DNA from: Desulfurococcales archaeon
GTDB taxonomy: Archaea > Thermoproteota > Thermoprotei_A > Sulfolobales > Ignisphaeraceae
Direction of reading: 5' to 3'
Length of the DNA stretch: 38,949 bases
Assembly: GCA_028275745.1 (NCBI GenBank)
Contig: JAPWUB010000001.1
Location: 1-38,949, forward strand
This document shows, one piece after another, positions 16,452 to 24,877 of the stretch. A model generated the notes under the pieces. That model was not told the origin of the DNA. It saw nothing but the letters and a program-made list of their open reading frames with translations, and made no database searches. The position numbers and the translations under genes were made by a program. The stretch's first letter is position 1; each line of letters begins with the position of its first letter.

Positions 16452-17113
16452 TAGAATAGAGAAGTTGCACAACCCATAATTAGTTTAATATCTGTATTAT
16501 TATATTTATGAGGTTTGCAATGTAAATGTCGCTCAGTACAGATAATGGTTTAATTCATTTGAAGAGCTGATCATTAACTAAACGAAGCTAACATTTAGAG
16601 AAAGGGAGAGAAAAACGAATAATATAGAGTCTAGGTTGCAATTACAATTTCTCTGCTAATAACATCCAATGATGACTAAAAAATACTTGCAATTTTATTA
16701 GCTGAGACCTTCTTTTATAATAGAATCATAAATGTTTTAACTCTACACTTCATGGAATCCGCCATCGCAACCTCTTTATCAGCTTCTTAATCTATCTAGT
16801 GCTTTCTTTTCTTTAGCTCTTTGTATTATTTCACCATATTTAATGGCACTTCCTTTGTTATTTTGTTTGTTGCTAAGGATATGCTTTTTTCTAAACCCTC
16901 TATAAAAAATATTATTGGATTCCTAGAAGTTCTATGTACATTAGTGTGGCTTCATTTTTATGAATGATTTATTCATAGGATCCTCAAGATCTCTAGGAGC
17001 TCCTTAATTAACGGTAAATCTGGATGGGGGAGGAGAGGAATACCAGATGAAGAGGAGTAATTAGGATTATTGGAGTCTAACTAATTATTGAATTCAATAG
17101 CGATAAGTTTGCT
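16452..17113. other. 662-bp region without a clear gene
   Basis: AT-rich, with stops in every frame. Minus-strand frames between about 16985 and 16779 give short peptide-like stretches (LMYIELLGIQ in one frame, FFIEGLEKSISL in the next, GSAIKYGEIIQRAKEKKALD in a third) that could be a decayed gene broken by frameshifts. I cannot match them to a family. A hairpin lies at 16959-16977. A C-box-like ATGATGA (16669-16675) with CTGA (16702-16705) is too tight for a double-guide RNA. Purine-rich sequence occupies 17020-17060. Confidence 0.35.
16959..16977. repeat. Small inverted repeat (hairpin)
   Basis: TATGAAT, a GATTT loop, then ATTCATA: seven perfect A/T-rich pairs. It is about 140 bases past the RPC34 stop on the minus strand and 500 past trm1. 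It could affect 3' ends, but there is no T run beside it that would make it a clear terminator. Confidence 0.4.
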
Positions 17114-17641
17114 TTATGATTTGGCTTCTAGTTTTTGGATCTGAGAAAGTAGGTATTTGGTGAGTATTGTGCATTTAGTTGGTGCATAGATGTTGCTTGA
17201 TCCACACACGTTGAGATATTTACATGTAATACAGGGAATCCCAAGCAAATTATTTAAGGTTGTAGTCAGGATTGGTGCAGTAGCAACACTTCTATCGGTT
17301 TTAGGTTTCTCTTCAATTGTAATTGCTTGCAATAAGTACGACATTTTCTCACCATCAGGAACCTTCACCCTCTTTATAAGATTCTTTTCTATTAAACTCT
17401 TGACTATATGTTGTAGTTCCCTAGGTTTTACTCCCTTTAATTCTGGAAATTCTTTTAATTTTTTCTGAAGCACTCCTCCACGGGCTTCAGTCTCTCTTTT
17501 GATAATTGCGTACACAACGCTTTCAAGATCATTACCGGAGGCGATGGCTGTTATCACCTCACTCTCTACACTTAAATAGTGTGGAGCATTGAGGCTAATA
17601 AATCCTTCTGTCAGTAGATGATCGTTAAAGCATGACTGCAT
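17114..17641 (-). CDS. Orthologue of RNA polymerase III subunit RPC34
   Basis: 175 aa. A winged-helix region is followed by a cysteine motif at the C-terminus: C137-x2-C140-x5-C146-x10-C157 (CITCKYLNVCG and then PTKC). That matches the iron-sulfur site of the RPC34/RPC39 proteins described in Crenarchaeota and Thaumarchaeota. The N-terminal half has a second helical segment (SLIEKNLIKRVKVP). It is thought to help form or open the preinitiation complex; its archaeal role is not settled. It lies 94 bases downstream of tfb on the same strand, so the two could be expressed together. Confidence 0.8.
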   Translation of the reverse strand: MQSCFNDHLLTEGFISLNAPHYLSVESEVITAIASGNDLESVVYAIIKRETEARGGVLQKKLKEFPELKGVKPRELQHIVKSLIEKNLIKRVKVPDGEKMSYLLQAITIEEKPKTDRSVATAPILTTTLNNLLGIPCITCKYLNVCGSSNIYAPTKCTILTKYLLSQIQKLEAKS

Positions 17642-17735
17642 ACCTAATTTAAAAGAATTTACAATCTAATTCGTTATTTTGTTATTGAGAAGAGGTTGAA
17701 TGTGGATAAGTGAGAATTCTAAAGCCAATATTGAC

Positions 17736-18593
17736 TTAGAGATATACCGTAATTGTTAACCTATTTATTATATCCCTGTATCTATTCCTTATAGTAACCT
17801 CAGTAACATTAGCAGCTTCTGCCACCTGCTTCTGTGTCTTCTTTTCATCTGCTAGGATAGATGCTATGTATACGCTGGCCGCAGCTATGCCTGCCGGATC
17901 TTTTCCTTCGGTTAGTCCTTCTCTTTTTAGGGAGTCAATTATTTTTGCAGCTATAACAAACACCTTTTGTGAAACACCTAAGTTATTAACTATTGATGGC
18001 AAGAATTTCCGAGGATCTACATATGCCTTGAGCTCGCCACCTAAATTAACCTTGAAATATACTTCTGACATAAATTTCCAGTACTCTTCCTCACTTATGT
18101 CAAAACGTGTAATCAGCTCCTTAACTCTTATAGGTATGTTGTGTCTTCTAGCAGCAAGAACTATTGATGCTAGTGCAAGAATCTTTAACTTATCTGATCT
18201 GGGTTGCAAAGTTGTAAAAATCTTTTTCAAAATTGTTGCAGCAGTCTCAATAGCTTGAGATGGTAGATTCAGCAAGGCTGCCATATGATTCAAGTGCGAT
18301 AGTGCATCAACAATCTTTTTGTTGGCCTTTCCCCCCACTCTTGTTTTTCTTTGTAATATTGCAAGTCTCTTACTCTTATAACTATTAATAGAGGTGTCGA
18401 TCTCTGTTGCAAGACCAGAATCATGAACTCTTTGAGTTATGGTGCTTGTTCTAGCCCTCTCCATGTATTCTTCAGGAGTATATGCACGCCACTCAGGCCC
18501 AACATCAATATTCATTTCTTCTATAACTTCACCAGTATCAGCACATATAACTACTCCTCTTTCTGGATCAAACACTGTATTAGTGCACTGCAT
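17736..18593 (-). CDS. tfb: Transcription initiation factor B with reduced zinc ribbon
   Basis: 285 aa. The B-reader GPEWRAYTPEEYMERAR and two cyclin repeats are clear; the second ends in KKTQKQVAEAANVTEVTIRNRYRD, the BRE-contacting helix. The N-terminal ribbon keeps DPERGVVICADTGEVIEE, but it has only two cysteines (C3 and C17) rather than two CxxC pairs, as in other crenarchaeal TFBs that have lost zinc. The frame cannot be extended upstream to recover a CPxC pair. TFB recruits RNA polymerase to TBP-bound promoters. The ATG overlaps the gar1 stop by one base (TAATG), so translation is coupled. Confidence 0.93.
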   Translation of the reverse strand: MQCTNTVFDPERGVVICADTGEVIEEMNIDVGPEWRAYTPEEYMERARTSTITQRVHDSGLATEIDTSINSYKSKRLAILQRKTRVGGKANKKIVDALSHLNHMAALLNLPSQAIETAATILKKIFTTLQPRSDKLKILALASIVLAARRHNIPIRVKELITRFDISEEEYWKFMSEVYFKVNLGGELKAYVDPRKFLPSIVNNLGVSQKVFVIAAKIIDSLKREGLTEGKDPAGIAAASVYIASILADEKKTQKQVAEAANVTEVTIRNRYRDIINRLTITVYL

Positions 18594-18874
18594 TAGCTTC
18601 GACCTCTCTTTGCACCTTTCTTTACTTTCAAAATTCTGTAGAATAGAAACATTGTTGGCTTGATAAATGATACGACTGAGGGTTTTAAAGGTTTTACTAT
18701 AGCGTAGGGTTGTGTCACAGGACCTATGATGTCTATAAGCCTTCCTATAACTTCATTATTCGCATCAACAACCTCAGCACCAAGTGGAGGTAAATCATCT
18801 GCCTTTACTAATTTAACTACTATATACTTTGACTTTGTGATATGAAGTACTGAACCTAAGGGTCGTAAAGGCAA
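18593..18874 (-). CDS. gar1: H/ACA RNP protein Gar1
   Basis: 93 aa. The Gar1 beta-barrel core is readable: LPPLGAEVVDANNEVIGRL, IDIIGPVTQPYAIVKPL and the short basic tail KVKKGAKRGRS. Gar1 binds Cbf5 and speeds substrate turnover in pseudouridylation. The start is a TTG: GGTG (18884-18881) sits six bases before it, and the TATA element at 18918-18909 puts the transcript start near 18888. No internal Met is early enough to serve. The gar1-tfb pair is a conserved archaeal arrangement. It would serve the H/ACA candidate at 1777-1860. Confidence 0.93.
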   Translation of the reverse strand: MPLRPLGSVLHITKSKYIVVKLVKADDLPPLGAEVVDANNEVIGRLIDIIGPVTQPYAIVKPLKPSVVSFIKPTMFLFYRILKVKKGAKRGRS

Positions 18875-18908
18875 TCAAAACACCGCTTTTAAGTATTACT
18901 ATAATTAC

Positions 18909-18918
18909 ATTTTATAAA
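18909..18918 (-). promoter_or_regulatory. TATA element of the gar1-tfb operon
   Basis: TTTATAAAAT on the minus strand predicts a start near 18888. The leader is about 14 bases and includes the GGTG site used by the TTG start. Confidence 0.55.
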
Positions 18919-19092
18919 TCATTAACCTAATATTACTAAAACACCTTCTGTGTAAAACGAATTATTAACTTAATTCTAAAATAATTGAATCTAAAGTTAT
19001 CACGGCTTAAGAGTAAATACTTTTGTTCCGAGCTTAATATAATTTTAAGATATGACTGGAGAAGGCTTAAATGAAAAACGTATGTTATTACT

Positions 19093-19413
19093 CTATTCAT
19101 TACGTGGCTTTAATTGGCTAGTTTTCCTCATTTTCTTAATAACGATTTCCGCAAGTTGCTTAATTAGCAGATTTTTCTTTATTGTCGTATATACTATAAT
19201 AAGTCCTCCGCCTCGGTACCAAACCCGAGGATATTTTTTCATAGGTACAGCTTCACATTTTATTTGGAGTTCTTTGCATGCTTCAATAAATTCTTCAATC
19301 TTTGGATTTTCTATGCACAGTTCCTTCGAAACTTTTCTGCCTAATCTTCTAGGCAATGTGCAATCAAAATAATGTATCCAAAGTCTTTTACTGCTCAATG
19401 TCAGTAGCCCCAC
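19093..19413 (-). CDS. srp19: Signal recognition particle protein SRP19
   Basis: 106 aa. WIHYFDCTLPRRLGRKVSKE and the following IENPKIEEFIEAC are the conserved RNA-binding face of SRP19, and MKKYPRVWYRGGGLIIVY is the second conserved block. It primes 7S RNA for SRP54 binding. The tail after residue 95 is basic. It lies between S8e and gar1 with about 100-220 bp gaps, so each probably has its own promoter. I do not see the 7S RNA gene in the window. Confidence 0.94.
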   Translation of the reverse strand: MGLLTLSSKRLWIHYFDCTLPRRLGRKVSKELCIENPKIEEFIEACKELQIKCEAVPMKKYPRVWYRGGGLIIVYTTIKKNLLIKQLAEIVIKKMRKTSQLKPRNE

Positions 19414-19513
19414 TCTAAAAGATTAACATGTAAGAATAAGAAGAAGATATAATATAGGTAATCTATGCTTCATCAAGTAAATGATTTGCATAAATATAGT
19501 GATATTATTTTTA

Positions 19514-19918
19514 TCAACCTGTGCCTTGCTTTACTTCTTCAATTAGTATCGCATTTATAACACCATCTTGAGAAGGTCTTGAAACAACTTTTGCCTTTCC
19601 CAACTCTGTTAATATAATAGCACCCTTTACTACAATACCTCGTCTGGCTAATTCTCTATTTGCAGGAGTTTCAACAACACCTATTATTCGTGTTTTTGAC
19701 CACTGCTTTGCTTTGGGATTATATACGTTTGCATATGTAGCATATTTTAATCGTACCTTTATGTTTCCTCCAAAGACTCTATCAATTATTCTATAATCCT
19801 TTTCAGCAACCTTAGTTTCTGTTGGATAGCTTCCGATCTCATATTTTCGAGGTTTTCTATGTGCTCTTTTCTTACCGCCAGTTATTTTCTTCAGGTCATT
19901 ACCTTGGTAAACACCCAT
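19514..19918 (-). CDS. rps8e: Small ribosomal subunit protein eS8 (S8e)
   Basis: 134 aa. MGVYQGNDLKKITGGKKRAH is the S8e N-terminal signature, with the KRAHRKPRKYEIG basic loop and the ARRGIVVKGAIILTELGKAKV C-terminal block. Normal archaeal length. The ATG follows GGGTGAT by eight bases. An AT-rich CTTATAAATT element near 20005-20015 could be its promoter. Confidence 0.95.
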   Translation of the reverse strand: MGVYQGNDLKKITGGKKRAHRKPRKYEIGSYPTETKVAEKDYRIIDRVFGGNIKVRLKYATYANVYNPKAKQWSKTRIIGVVETPANRELARRGIVVKGAIILTELGKAKVVSRPSQDGVINAILIEEVKQGTG

Positions 19919-20133
19919 GTAATTTTATCACCCATTTAGTTAAGTTGATGTATAGGCTATTGTGCGTTAATACGTGGCGTAACTACTTTACTCTAAATTG
20001 CCTCAATTTATAAGCTTTAAGTAATGATGCAAAAGGGTATTACATTATGTCTATTTTAGCGTGTCAGGCGATACCAGTGCTCTAGTGCTACAGTGGTAGC
20101 AGCTAATGAAAAAGTATAATACCGTGATGTCTT

Positions 20134-20991
20134 ATGACTTTTAAGCAACTTGTAAATTCTGTTGTGGATAAGATCATAGACTTCTCGCTTAACTATCGTA
20201 TGCAGAAGCTTCTTCAACCCTTTACAGAGTTTCTATACAATCTCTATGAACGTTACCTATATAGACAAATAATAAAAGGTCCTATACCCCAGCATATAGC
20301 TATAATACCTGATGGTAATAGGCGATGGGCTCGAAAGCGCGGCCTTGACCCTAAAGAAGGGCATAGACATGGATATGAAAAGCTGAAGGAAGTGCTCTCT
20401 GTCTTATATGATCTAGGAGTAAAGGTTGTAACTATCTATGCAATGTCACATGAAAACTGTCTTTTTAGGAGCGAAGAAGAGAAGGAGAATCTCTTTAACT
20501 TGGTAAGAAAGGGTTTGGAGGAGCTGATGAGCGAAGGAATTATTGACAGGTATAAGGTTAGGGTCAGGATTATAGGCAAATTAGAGTTAGTAAGGAAAGA
20601 TGTGATTGAATTAGCCAAGAAAGTAGAGCAACTATCAGCAAAATATAGTAATAAGGTGCTTAATATAGCTCTATGCTATGGAGGTAGGCAGGAGATAGTT
20701 GAGGCAATAAAATCTATTGTTAGAGATGCTCTACAGGGTAAGATAAAAGTAGAGGACATATCAGAAGAATTAGTATCCAAATATGTTTCTACATCTCATT
20801 TAGGTGAATTAGCAGAGCCTGATTTGGTTATTAGGACCTCTGGAGAAATGAGGATAAGCAATTTTCTTCTTTGGCAAATAGCATACAGCGAACTGTTCTT
20901 CTGTGACGTGTACTGGCCAGATTTTAGAAAAATAGATTTGTATAGAGCTATACGATCTTACCAAAGCAGAGAGAGAAGATTTGGAAGGTAA
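20134..20991 (+). CDS. uppS: cis-Prenyltransferase (undecaprenyl-diphosphate synthase family)
   Basis: 285 aa. The family signatures are intact: IAIIPDGNRRWARKRG near residue 50 (catalytic Asp and basic cluster), TIYAMSHEN, IALCYGGRQEIVEAI and the C-terminal DLVIRTSGEMRISNFLLWQ with YWPDF. Archaeal members elongate GGPP or FPP to long cis-polyprenyl diphosphates, which become dolichol-type carriers for N-glycosylation. The N-terminal 45 residues are an amphipathic extension that may touch the membrane. It ends 12 bases from the convergent coiled-coil gene. Confidence 0.94.
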   Translation: MTFKQLVNSVVDKIIDFSLNYRMQKLLQPFTEFLYNLYERYLYRQIIKGPIPQHIAIIPDGNRRWARKRGLDPKEGHRHGYEKLKEVLSVLYDLGVKVVTIYAMSHENCLFRSEEEKENLFNLVRKGLEELMSEGIIDRYKVRVRIIGKLELVRKDVIELAKKVEQLSAKYSNKVLNIALCYGGRQEIVEAIKSIVRDALQGKIKVEDISEELVSKYVSTSHLGELAEPDLVIRTSGEMRISNFLLWQIAYSELFFCDVYWPDFRKIDLYRAIRSYQSRERRFGR

Positions 20992-21003
20992 TTTAAAGGA
21001 CCT

Positions 21004-21906
21004 TCATTTACCGCCTGTTTCATCATCCTTATACGCTAAATATAGTTCATACAGCGTAATCCTTTCTCCCTTAGCCAATTTCTCCATAACACGCTTCTTT
21101 TTCTCCTCTATAAACGCTTGTACTTCACCTCTTCTCCTCTCTTCCCTTATTCTTCTTAATTCACTCAACATTTTCTGATACTGTTGTTTCTTCTCATTTA
21201 TTGAGGCCCTTATTGCAGTAACTTCATTCTTTATCTCATCACGCTTAGTCTTAAGCTTCTTTATATCCTCAATTATAGTTGCAATCTCGTTCTTTAGTTT
21301 ATCTCGTTGCTCCTTCAATGCTTGTAACTGCTGTATCAGCGCAGCAAGTCTCGATCTTTTTTCGTTAATCTGTGACCTGAGTTCATTAAGACTTTTTCTA
21401 AGCTCCTCATACTTCTCCAACATCTCTCCAAACTTTGCATGTTGAGATAGTATTGCCTTAATTTGTTGTTCTAAACGCGAAATTTCATTTACAATCTTCT
21501 TTTCTTCTTCAGGTGATAGATTAGGTGTAGTAATTAATTTCCATTCTAATTCTTCAATTCTCTGTCTCATTTCATCTATTGAAATATTGCCGCCACGCAC
21601 TTTATTTAGTGCGCGTAAATTTGTCGATATTTCCTTGTAGTTGTTTAGTGTGTTTCTGAAGACTTCTTTTAGTGTTTTCAATTCATTCTTTATATTTTTA
21701 ATCTCATTTCTTACTTCATTCAGTTTATTCCTTAAGTTATTCAGCTCCTCTCTCTTCTTCTTTAACTCGTTTCGTTTTGTTTCCAATTCTACTCTTATTT
21801 TTTGCAATGTAGCGTAGAGTTCCTCTCTCTTTAATGTTAAATTTTGCAGTTCTTCCCTTAATGTACCTAGCTGAACCATTAGTTGTTCTTCATTATATTG
21901 GCTCAA
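21004..21906 (-). CDS. Long coiled-coil protein (COG1340-like)
   Basis: About 300 aa, nearly all heptad-repeat coiled coil rich in Glu, Lys, Arg and Asn, broken near residues 115-135 (SIDEMRQRIEELEWKLITTP), which looks like a hinge. The C-terminal end has a short non-coil module (EKLAKGERITLYELYLAYKD) typical of the archaeal COG1340 proteins. Function unknown. I choose the TTG at 21906 because an in-frame TTG at 21918 begins TTGGGTGAT, the ribosome-binding site. The GPN-GTPase stop lies just upstream, so the two genes form an operon. Confidence 0.82.
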   Translation of the reverse strand: MSQYNEEQLMVQLGTLREELQNLTLKREELYATLQKIRVELETKRNELKKKREELNNLRNKLNEVRNEIKNIKNELKTLKEVFRNTLNNYKEISTNLRALNKVRGGNISIDEMRQRIEELEWKLITTPNLSPEEEKKIVNEISRLEQQIKAILSQHAKFGEMLEKYEELRKSLNELRSQINEKRSRLAALIQQLQALKEQRDKLKNEIATIIEDIKKLKTKRDEIKNEVTAIRASINEKKQQYQKMLSELRRIREERRRGEVQAFIEEKKKRVMEKLAKGERITLYELYLAYKDDETGGK

Positions 21907-21928
21907 GTAATCACCCAAATTTTATCGT

Positions 21929-22723
21929 CTACAATATCTCGTTAGGTTCTTCAGTATAAAAGTCTTCGCCACCAGCAAAAATCCTTTGCATAGCAGCATA
22001 TAGCATATCTATTCCCTGATTTGTTATAGCAGAGGTTAGTATGGCATCTTCCAGAGCTCTTTTCACTGCTGCCTCAATTATTGACAAGACTTCCTCTGTT
22101 AAGCTTTCTCCTATCATAAAATATTCATAGCCTTTTAAAGACATAAGAACATCCAGTGGATTCTCTACAAGTTTTTGAAGCATTTCAGATTCCTCATTAC
22201 TTAGCAAATCAATTTTTGTAATTACAGTTAACTGAGGCTTTCTATGCGAGAATGATGTAGCTAATGATAGAATTGATAGAGGTATCATTGTGGAGGGCTT
22301 TAAAACCGCATGTGATTCAAGTAAGAAGAGAACCAAGGACTTAAAGTTTCTTGTAAGTGCATCTATCATGAGAGAACCGACTCTCCTAAATGCGAAGATC
22401 TCTAGCTGTCCTGGAGTATCAACAAGAACATAGTTAGGCTTAGAAGAATCTATCTCACTTATCAAATCATTGACATAGTTTATTGAGAGATCAACTGCCG
22501 TAATTAAAGCACCATTAGGGCCTAGGTTGTATTTCTCCATAACTTCATCGACTGTTATGTACTTCCTTATGTCAACATCTGGCGAATAAGGTAACCAGTC
22601 AGCGGCTGGGTCCAGGTTTACGACAGTTGTTGTTAGTCCGTGTTCCTCAAGCCACTCGCTTAATGCAGCAGTTAAATAGCTTTTACCTGAGCCTGCAGGA
22701 CCTAATACAAATACATAGTACAT
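21929..22723 (-). CDS. GPN-loop GTPase
   Basis: 264 aa. Walker A GPAGSGKS at 8-15, NLDPAADWLPY after it, the defining GPN in LGPNGAL near 68-72, G3 DTPGQLEIF, and TKIDLL as the G4 motif. This is the PAB0955/Gpn1-type archaeal family, dimeric GTPases whose eukaryotic relatives assemble and import RNA polymerases. The archaeal role is unproven. Co-transcribed with the coiled-coil gene, which suggests a working pair. Confidence 0.93.
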   Translation of the reverse strand: MYYVFVLGPAGSGKSYLTAALSEWLEEHGLTTTVVNLDPAADWLPYSPDVDIRKYITVDEVMEKYNLGPNGALITAVDLSINYVNDLISEIDSSKPNYVLVDTPGQLEIFAFRRVGSLMIDALTRNFKSLVLFLLESHAVLKPSTMIPLSILSLATSFSHRKPQLTVITKIDLLSNEESEMLQKLVENPLDVLMSLKGYEYFMIGESLTEEVLSIIEAAVKRALEDAILTSAITNQGIDMLYAAMQRIFAGGEDFYTEEPNEIL

Positions 22724-22889
22724 TACTTCTCATCAATTACTAAACCTTACTGAAAACTTTTAAACTGTTGATATTTTTATCTTCATTGCCCCATCAATTC
22801 CATAGGATCAGAATTTGCCTAGAGATTTTAAGGAATTAATGTGAATCGAATGCTCTCAGCATACCATTGTACTAGGTTTAGAAGGATAG

Positions 22890-23486
22890 TTACTTATGGA
22901 ATAGACCAAACTTGATTCGTCCTAGAGCAGATGCTATGCGGTCGGCAAGGTATAGAGGATAGGGGTAGAGAAAGGGTTTACATAAATTGTAAAGAATGTT
23001 TTCAGTTTCAGATACTGAGATTCCTATGGCAGTGTATCTCAACTTAGTATTCTTGCTCAGATACAGAATACGTGATGCTCTATATGTTTGCTCTATTACG
23101 GAATATCTAAAGCGATAATCCTTAAAGTGCTTTTTTAATGCTAATAGGATCTTGTTGAGGTCAAGATCATATCTAAAAATCACTACTACGGGTATAGAAC
23201 TTATTTCGTAGATTCTATAAGGGTTCACTAAATTGAATCCTGCGTATGTAACGCCATCAAGAAAAGCGGATTTGATTGTATGAAGCGATGATGCTTCATC
23301 TATTATTTCTAGCGCTTTGCTCGTTCCATCAAGTCCATCTATAGTTATGTACCTTAGTAATATATTGGCAACTGTATGCGGACATGTAACAACACCTACA
23401 AGGTATGTCTCGCTCTGCTTACCCAACCTCTTTATTTGGACATCAAAGTATCCGTCGTCAAGACCTAGAAAACAACTGTGAGACAT
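22890..23486 (-). CDS. DUF99 (UPF0215) protein
   Basis: 198 aa. SCFLGLDDGYF near the start, YITIDGLDGTSKAL and LDGVTYAGFNLVNPYRI are the conserved blocks of DUF99, a family with an endonuclease V-like fold of unknown function. The first Asp of the LDDG motif corresponds to a metal ligand in endonuclease V. ATG 23486 has GAGG six bases upstream; an in-frame ATG at 23498 is less well placed. The start overlaps the orc1/cdc6 stop by 29 bases, so its expression is tied to the replication initiator. Confidence 0.88.
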   Translation of the reverse strand: MSHSCFLGLDDGYFDVQIKRLGKQSETYLVGVVTCPHTVANILLRYITIDGLDGTSKALEIIDEASSLHTIKSAFLDGVTYAGFNLVNPYRIYEISSIPVVVIFRYDLDLNKILLALKKHFKDYRFRYSVIEQTYRASRILYLSKNTKLRYTAIGISVSETENILYNLCKPFLYPYPLYLADRIASALGRIKFGLFHK

Positions 23487-24669
23487 ATGGATCCTCATTT
23501 AAGGCACGTATTATAGCGTCTTCTGGTACGGCAAGGGTTATTATCCTAGTTTTCCCATATCTACCTCTACTTATTACTGTTGCTGAGATTATTCCCATCA
23601 TATCGAGCTCGCTAATAATATCGCTTACTCTTCGCTGTGTAACATTTTCAATTCCTAGTTTTGCACTCAAATTCTTGTACTGCATGTAAACCTCCCCTGT
23701 TGTTGTTTTTCCGTTTTTCTTTACAAGATCAACTATTGCTAGCAAAACTAGTTTAGTATGTAATGGCATTGAAGCAACAACTTCAACAACTCTGTCAACC
23801 TCAATTTCTCGTAAAGCTTTATAGACGTGATCTACAGTAACTTTCTCAGCTCCTTCCCTTTCTGCAATTTCCCCTGCAACACGCAATAAATCTAGAGCTC
23901 GCCTTGCATCGCCATGTTCTCGTGCCGCTAAGGCAGCGCAAAGGCTTAGAACATCTTTACTTATGGCACCAGGTGCAAAAGCCAATTTAGCTCGTTGCAT
24001 TAATATATCCTCCAATTGTAGTGCATTATAAGGTGGGAACACAAGCTCTATCTCGCCTAGGCTACTCTTGACTCTAGGATCAAGCTCTTCAACAAGTTTA
24101 AGGTCGTTCGTGATTCCTATAACTGAAATTTTTGATGTAGAAAGCTCATCGCCGCTTCTAGTCAAGCGATATAGTATTTCGTCTCCAGAGCGTTTCACAA
24201 GAAAGTCTATTTCGTCAAGTACAGCGATCATTATAGCATTTTTAGAGTCTAGAATACGCAAGAAACGTCTATAAGCCTCAGATGTAGCTATGCCTGTAAA
24301 TGGCAGCTTTAGACCTACACATTCACTTAGCTTTAGTATTACCCTGTACGTAGTATTATCCTGCCTAGTATTAACATAGCATGGAATTATATCAATACCT
24401 AGTTCAAGAGCTTTTGCATAAAGCCTTTTGAGCACATATTTTGTTACAGCAGTTTTTCCTGTACCTGTAAGACCATAGATAAATACATTGTTTGGTTTAG
24501 AACCCTTTAATGCAGGTGCTAGAATGGATCCAAGCTTCGATATCTGCTCCTCCCTATGAGGCAATTCATCTGGTATATAGTCAGGGCGTAGAACATCTCT
24601 ATTAATAAATATCCTAGACTTTAATGCATTCGTAAAGATCTTGTCCAATACATCAATCTCGTTTGGCAT
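23458..24669 (-). CDS. cdc6: Orc1/Cdc6 replication initiator
   Basis: 403 aa. AAA+ domain with Walker A GLTGTGKT at 66-73, Walker B VLDEIDFL near 147, sensor ITNDLKLVEELDPRVKSSLG, and an arginine-rich lid (REHGDARRALDLLRVAGEIA). The C-terminal winged helix includes KNGKTTTGEVYMQY and RRVSDIISELDMMG. It binds origin recognition boxes and loads MCM. ATG 24669 is preferred to GTG 24675; TATA at 24711-24720 puts the transcript start near 24689. I saw no origin recognition box in the flanking gaps. Confidence 0.95.
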   Translation of the reverse strand: MPNEIDVLDKIFTNALKSRIFINRDVLRPDYIPDELPHREEQISKLGSILAPALKGSKPNNVFIYGLTGTGKTAVTKYVLKRLYAKALELGIDIIPCYVNTRQDNTTYRVILKLSECVGLKLPFTGIATSEAYRRFLRILDSKNAIMIAVLDEIDFLVKRSGDEILYRLTRSGDELSTSKISVIGITNDLKLVEELDPRVKSSLGEIELVFPPYNALQLEDILMQRAKLAFAPGAISKDVLSLCAALAAREHGDARRALDLLRVAGEIAEREGAEKVTVDHVYKALREIEVDRVVEVVASMPLHTKLVLLAIVDLVKKNGKTTTGEVYMQYKNLSAKLGIENVTQRRVSDIISELDMMGIISATVISRGRYGKTRIITLAVPEDAIIRALNEDPYVSQLFSRS

Positions 24670-24710
24670 CTTCACTAGTACCCTGCAAATTCAACATATT
24701 GTAATCTAAT

Positions 24711-24720
24711 ACTATATAAC
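24711..24720 (-). promoter_or_regulatory. TATA element of cdc6
   Basis: GTTATATAGT on the minus strand predicts a start near 24689, about 20 bases before ATG 24669. Confidence 0.5.
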
Positions 24721-24760
24721 TTGTAAACAGCAAGAAGTAATTGAAAATCACGTTTAGAAT

Positions 24761-24770
24761 AAGTTTTAAG
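24761..24770 (+). promoter_or_regulatory. TATA element of tRNA-Ala
   Basis: AAGTTTTAAG predicts a start near 24792, nine bases before the tRNA. It is divergent from the cdc6 promoter 40 bases away. Confidence 0.45.
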
Positions 24771-24800
24771 CGCAATACATGAATACAGTACATCGTGTGC

Positions 24801-24877
<77 letters not shown>

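Noticed and set aside
16669-16705. C box ATGATGA followed by CTGA
   Set aside because: Only 26 nt separate them, with no C' or D' boxes. Too short for an archaeal double-guide RNA.
22724-22889. Replication origin near orc1/cdc6
   Set aside because: I looked for origin recognition box-like repeats here and in 24880-25058 and saw none. An origin could still exist further away.
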